Assembly: GCA_050313295.1 (NCBI GenBank)
Contig: JBNPLD010000026.1
DNA: 13,266 nucleotides
Direction: 5' to 3' (one strand)
DNA from: S5-A14a sp022766365
Lineage (GTDB): Bacteria; Bacillota; Clostridia; Peptostreptococcales; Anaerovoracaceae
Shown: piece after piece, positions 13,164-13,266 of the stretch
Layout: each line of letters opens with the position of its first letter
Position numbering within the stretch: position 1 is the stretch's first letter
The notes under the pieces: generated by a model
The model's input: the letters and a program-made list of their open reading frames with translations, nothing else
The model's database searches: none
What the model was told of the DNA's origin: nothing
Position numbers and translations under genes: made by a program

Positions 13164-13243
13164 TTTAACAGGTGCAAGAGACGTCGAACAAGAAGCCAAC
13201 AGAGCAGCAGAGTATCATTGGAAAGTTTGTGACCACATGATGT

Positions 13244-13266
13244 CGCAGGGTAGAGCAGTTGGTAGC
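13244..13266 (+). tRNA. tRNA-Met, probably initiator (5' part, cut by window end)
   Basis: CGCAGGG-TA-GAGCAGTTGGTAGC matches the 5' acceptor strand and D arm of bacterial initiator tRNA: it begins with C rather than G, and the D stem starts GAGC and would close with GCTC. The anticodon lies outside the window, so the identity rests on this part only. The 80 bp between it and tRNA-Leu hold nothing that I recognise. Confidence 0.7.

Noticed and set aside
13002..13199. 65-codon - strand open frame over the tRNA cluster
   Set aside because: It runs antisense through two complete tRNA genes; such translated tRNA shadows are a known annotation artefact.

Overview
The window looks like a chromosomal segment of a low-GC, Gram-positive anaerobe of the Clostridia type. 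This is inferred from AT-rich spacers, strong Shine-Dalgarno sites with some TTG starts, a cobalamin riboswitch in front of a CbiMNQO cobalt transporter, and the tilS-ftsH-(regulator)-coaX-dus order with tRNA genes beyond. No finer placement can be supported from the sequence alone. Most of the window is housekeeping. I see no mobile element, CRISPR array, toxin-antitoxin pair or defence cluster, and no gene family that I would call a new system. The interesting signals are mainly in the control regions and in details of individual proteins.

Layout. Positions 1-477 have no intact gene; there may be the worn 3' end of a gene on the + strand. Positions 478-1494 (- strand) encode glyceraldehyde-3-phosphate dehydrogenase. 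Its upstream region (1495-1690) runs back to back with a strong + strand promoter, a cobalamin riboswitch (1734-1891) and a terminator hairpin (1949-1968) that precede cbiM and cbiN. A 238-bp spacer with hairpins, a likely terminator, a second promoter and a perfect dyad separates cbiMN from cbiQ and cbiO, which overlap by 4 bp. Together these four make the ECF-type cobalt importer: CbiM binds the substrate, CbiN is auxiliary, CbiQ is the coupling protein and CbiO the ATPase. Cobalamin sensing by the leader should lower cobalt uptake when B12 is plentiful.

After a terminator comes a + strand housekeeping block: tilS (tRNA-Ile lysidine synthase, probably from a leaderless or nearly leaderless mRNA), ftsH (membrane AAA+ protease, TTG start, own promoter candidate), a PucR-type regulator, coaX (type III pantothenate kinase) and a DusB-like tRNA dihydrouridine synthase. 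The start of the last is doubtful and may carry a one-base frameshift. A perfect-hexamer promoter then precedes a tRNA cluster: Asn(GTT), Leu(TAA) and the 5' part of what looks like initiator tRNA-Met, cut by the window end.

The start codons of tilS, ftsH and coaX given here are internal to the longest possible reading frames and were chosen from ribosome binding sites, promoter position and family N-termini.
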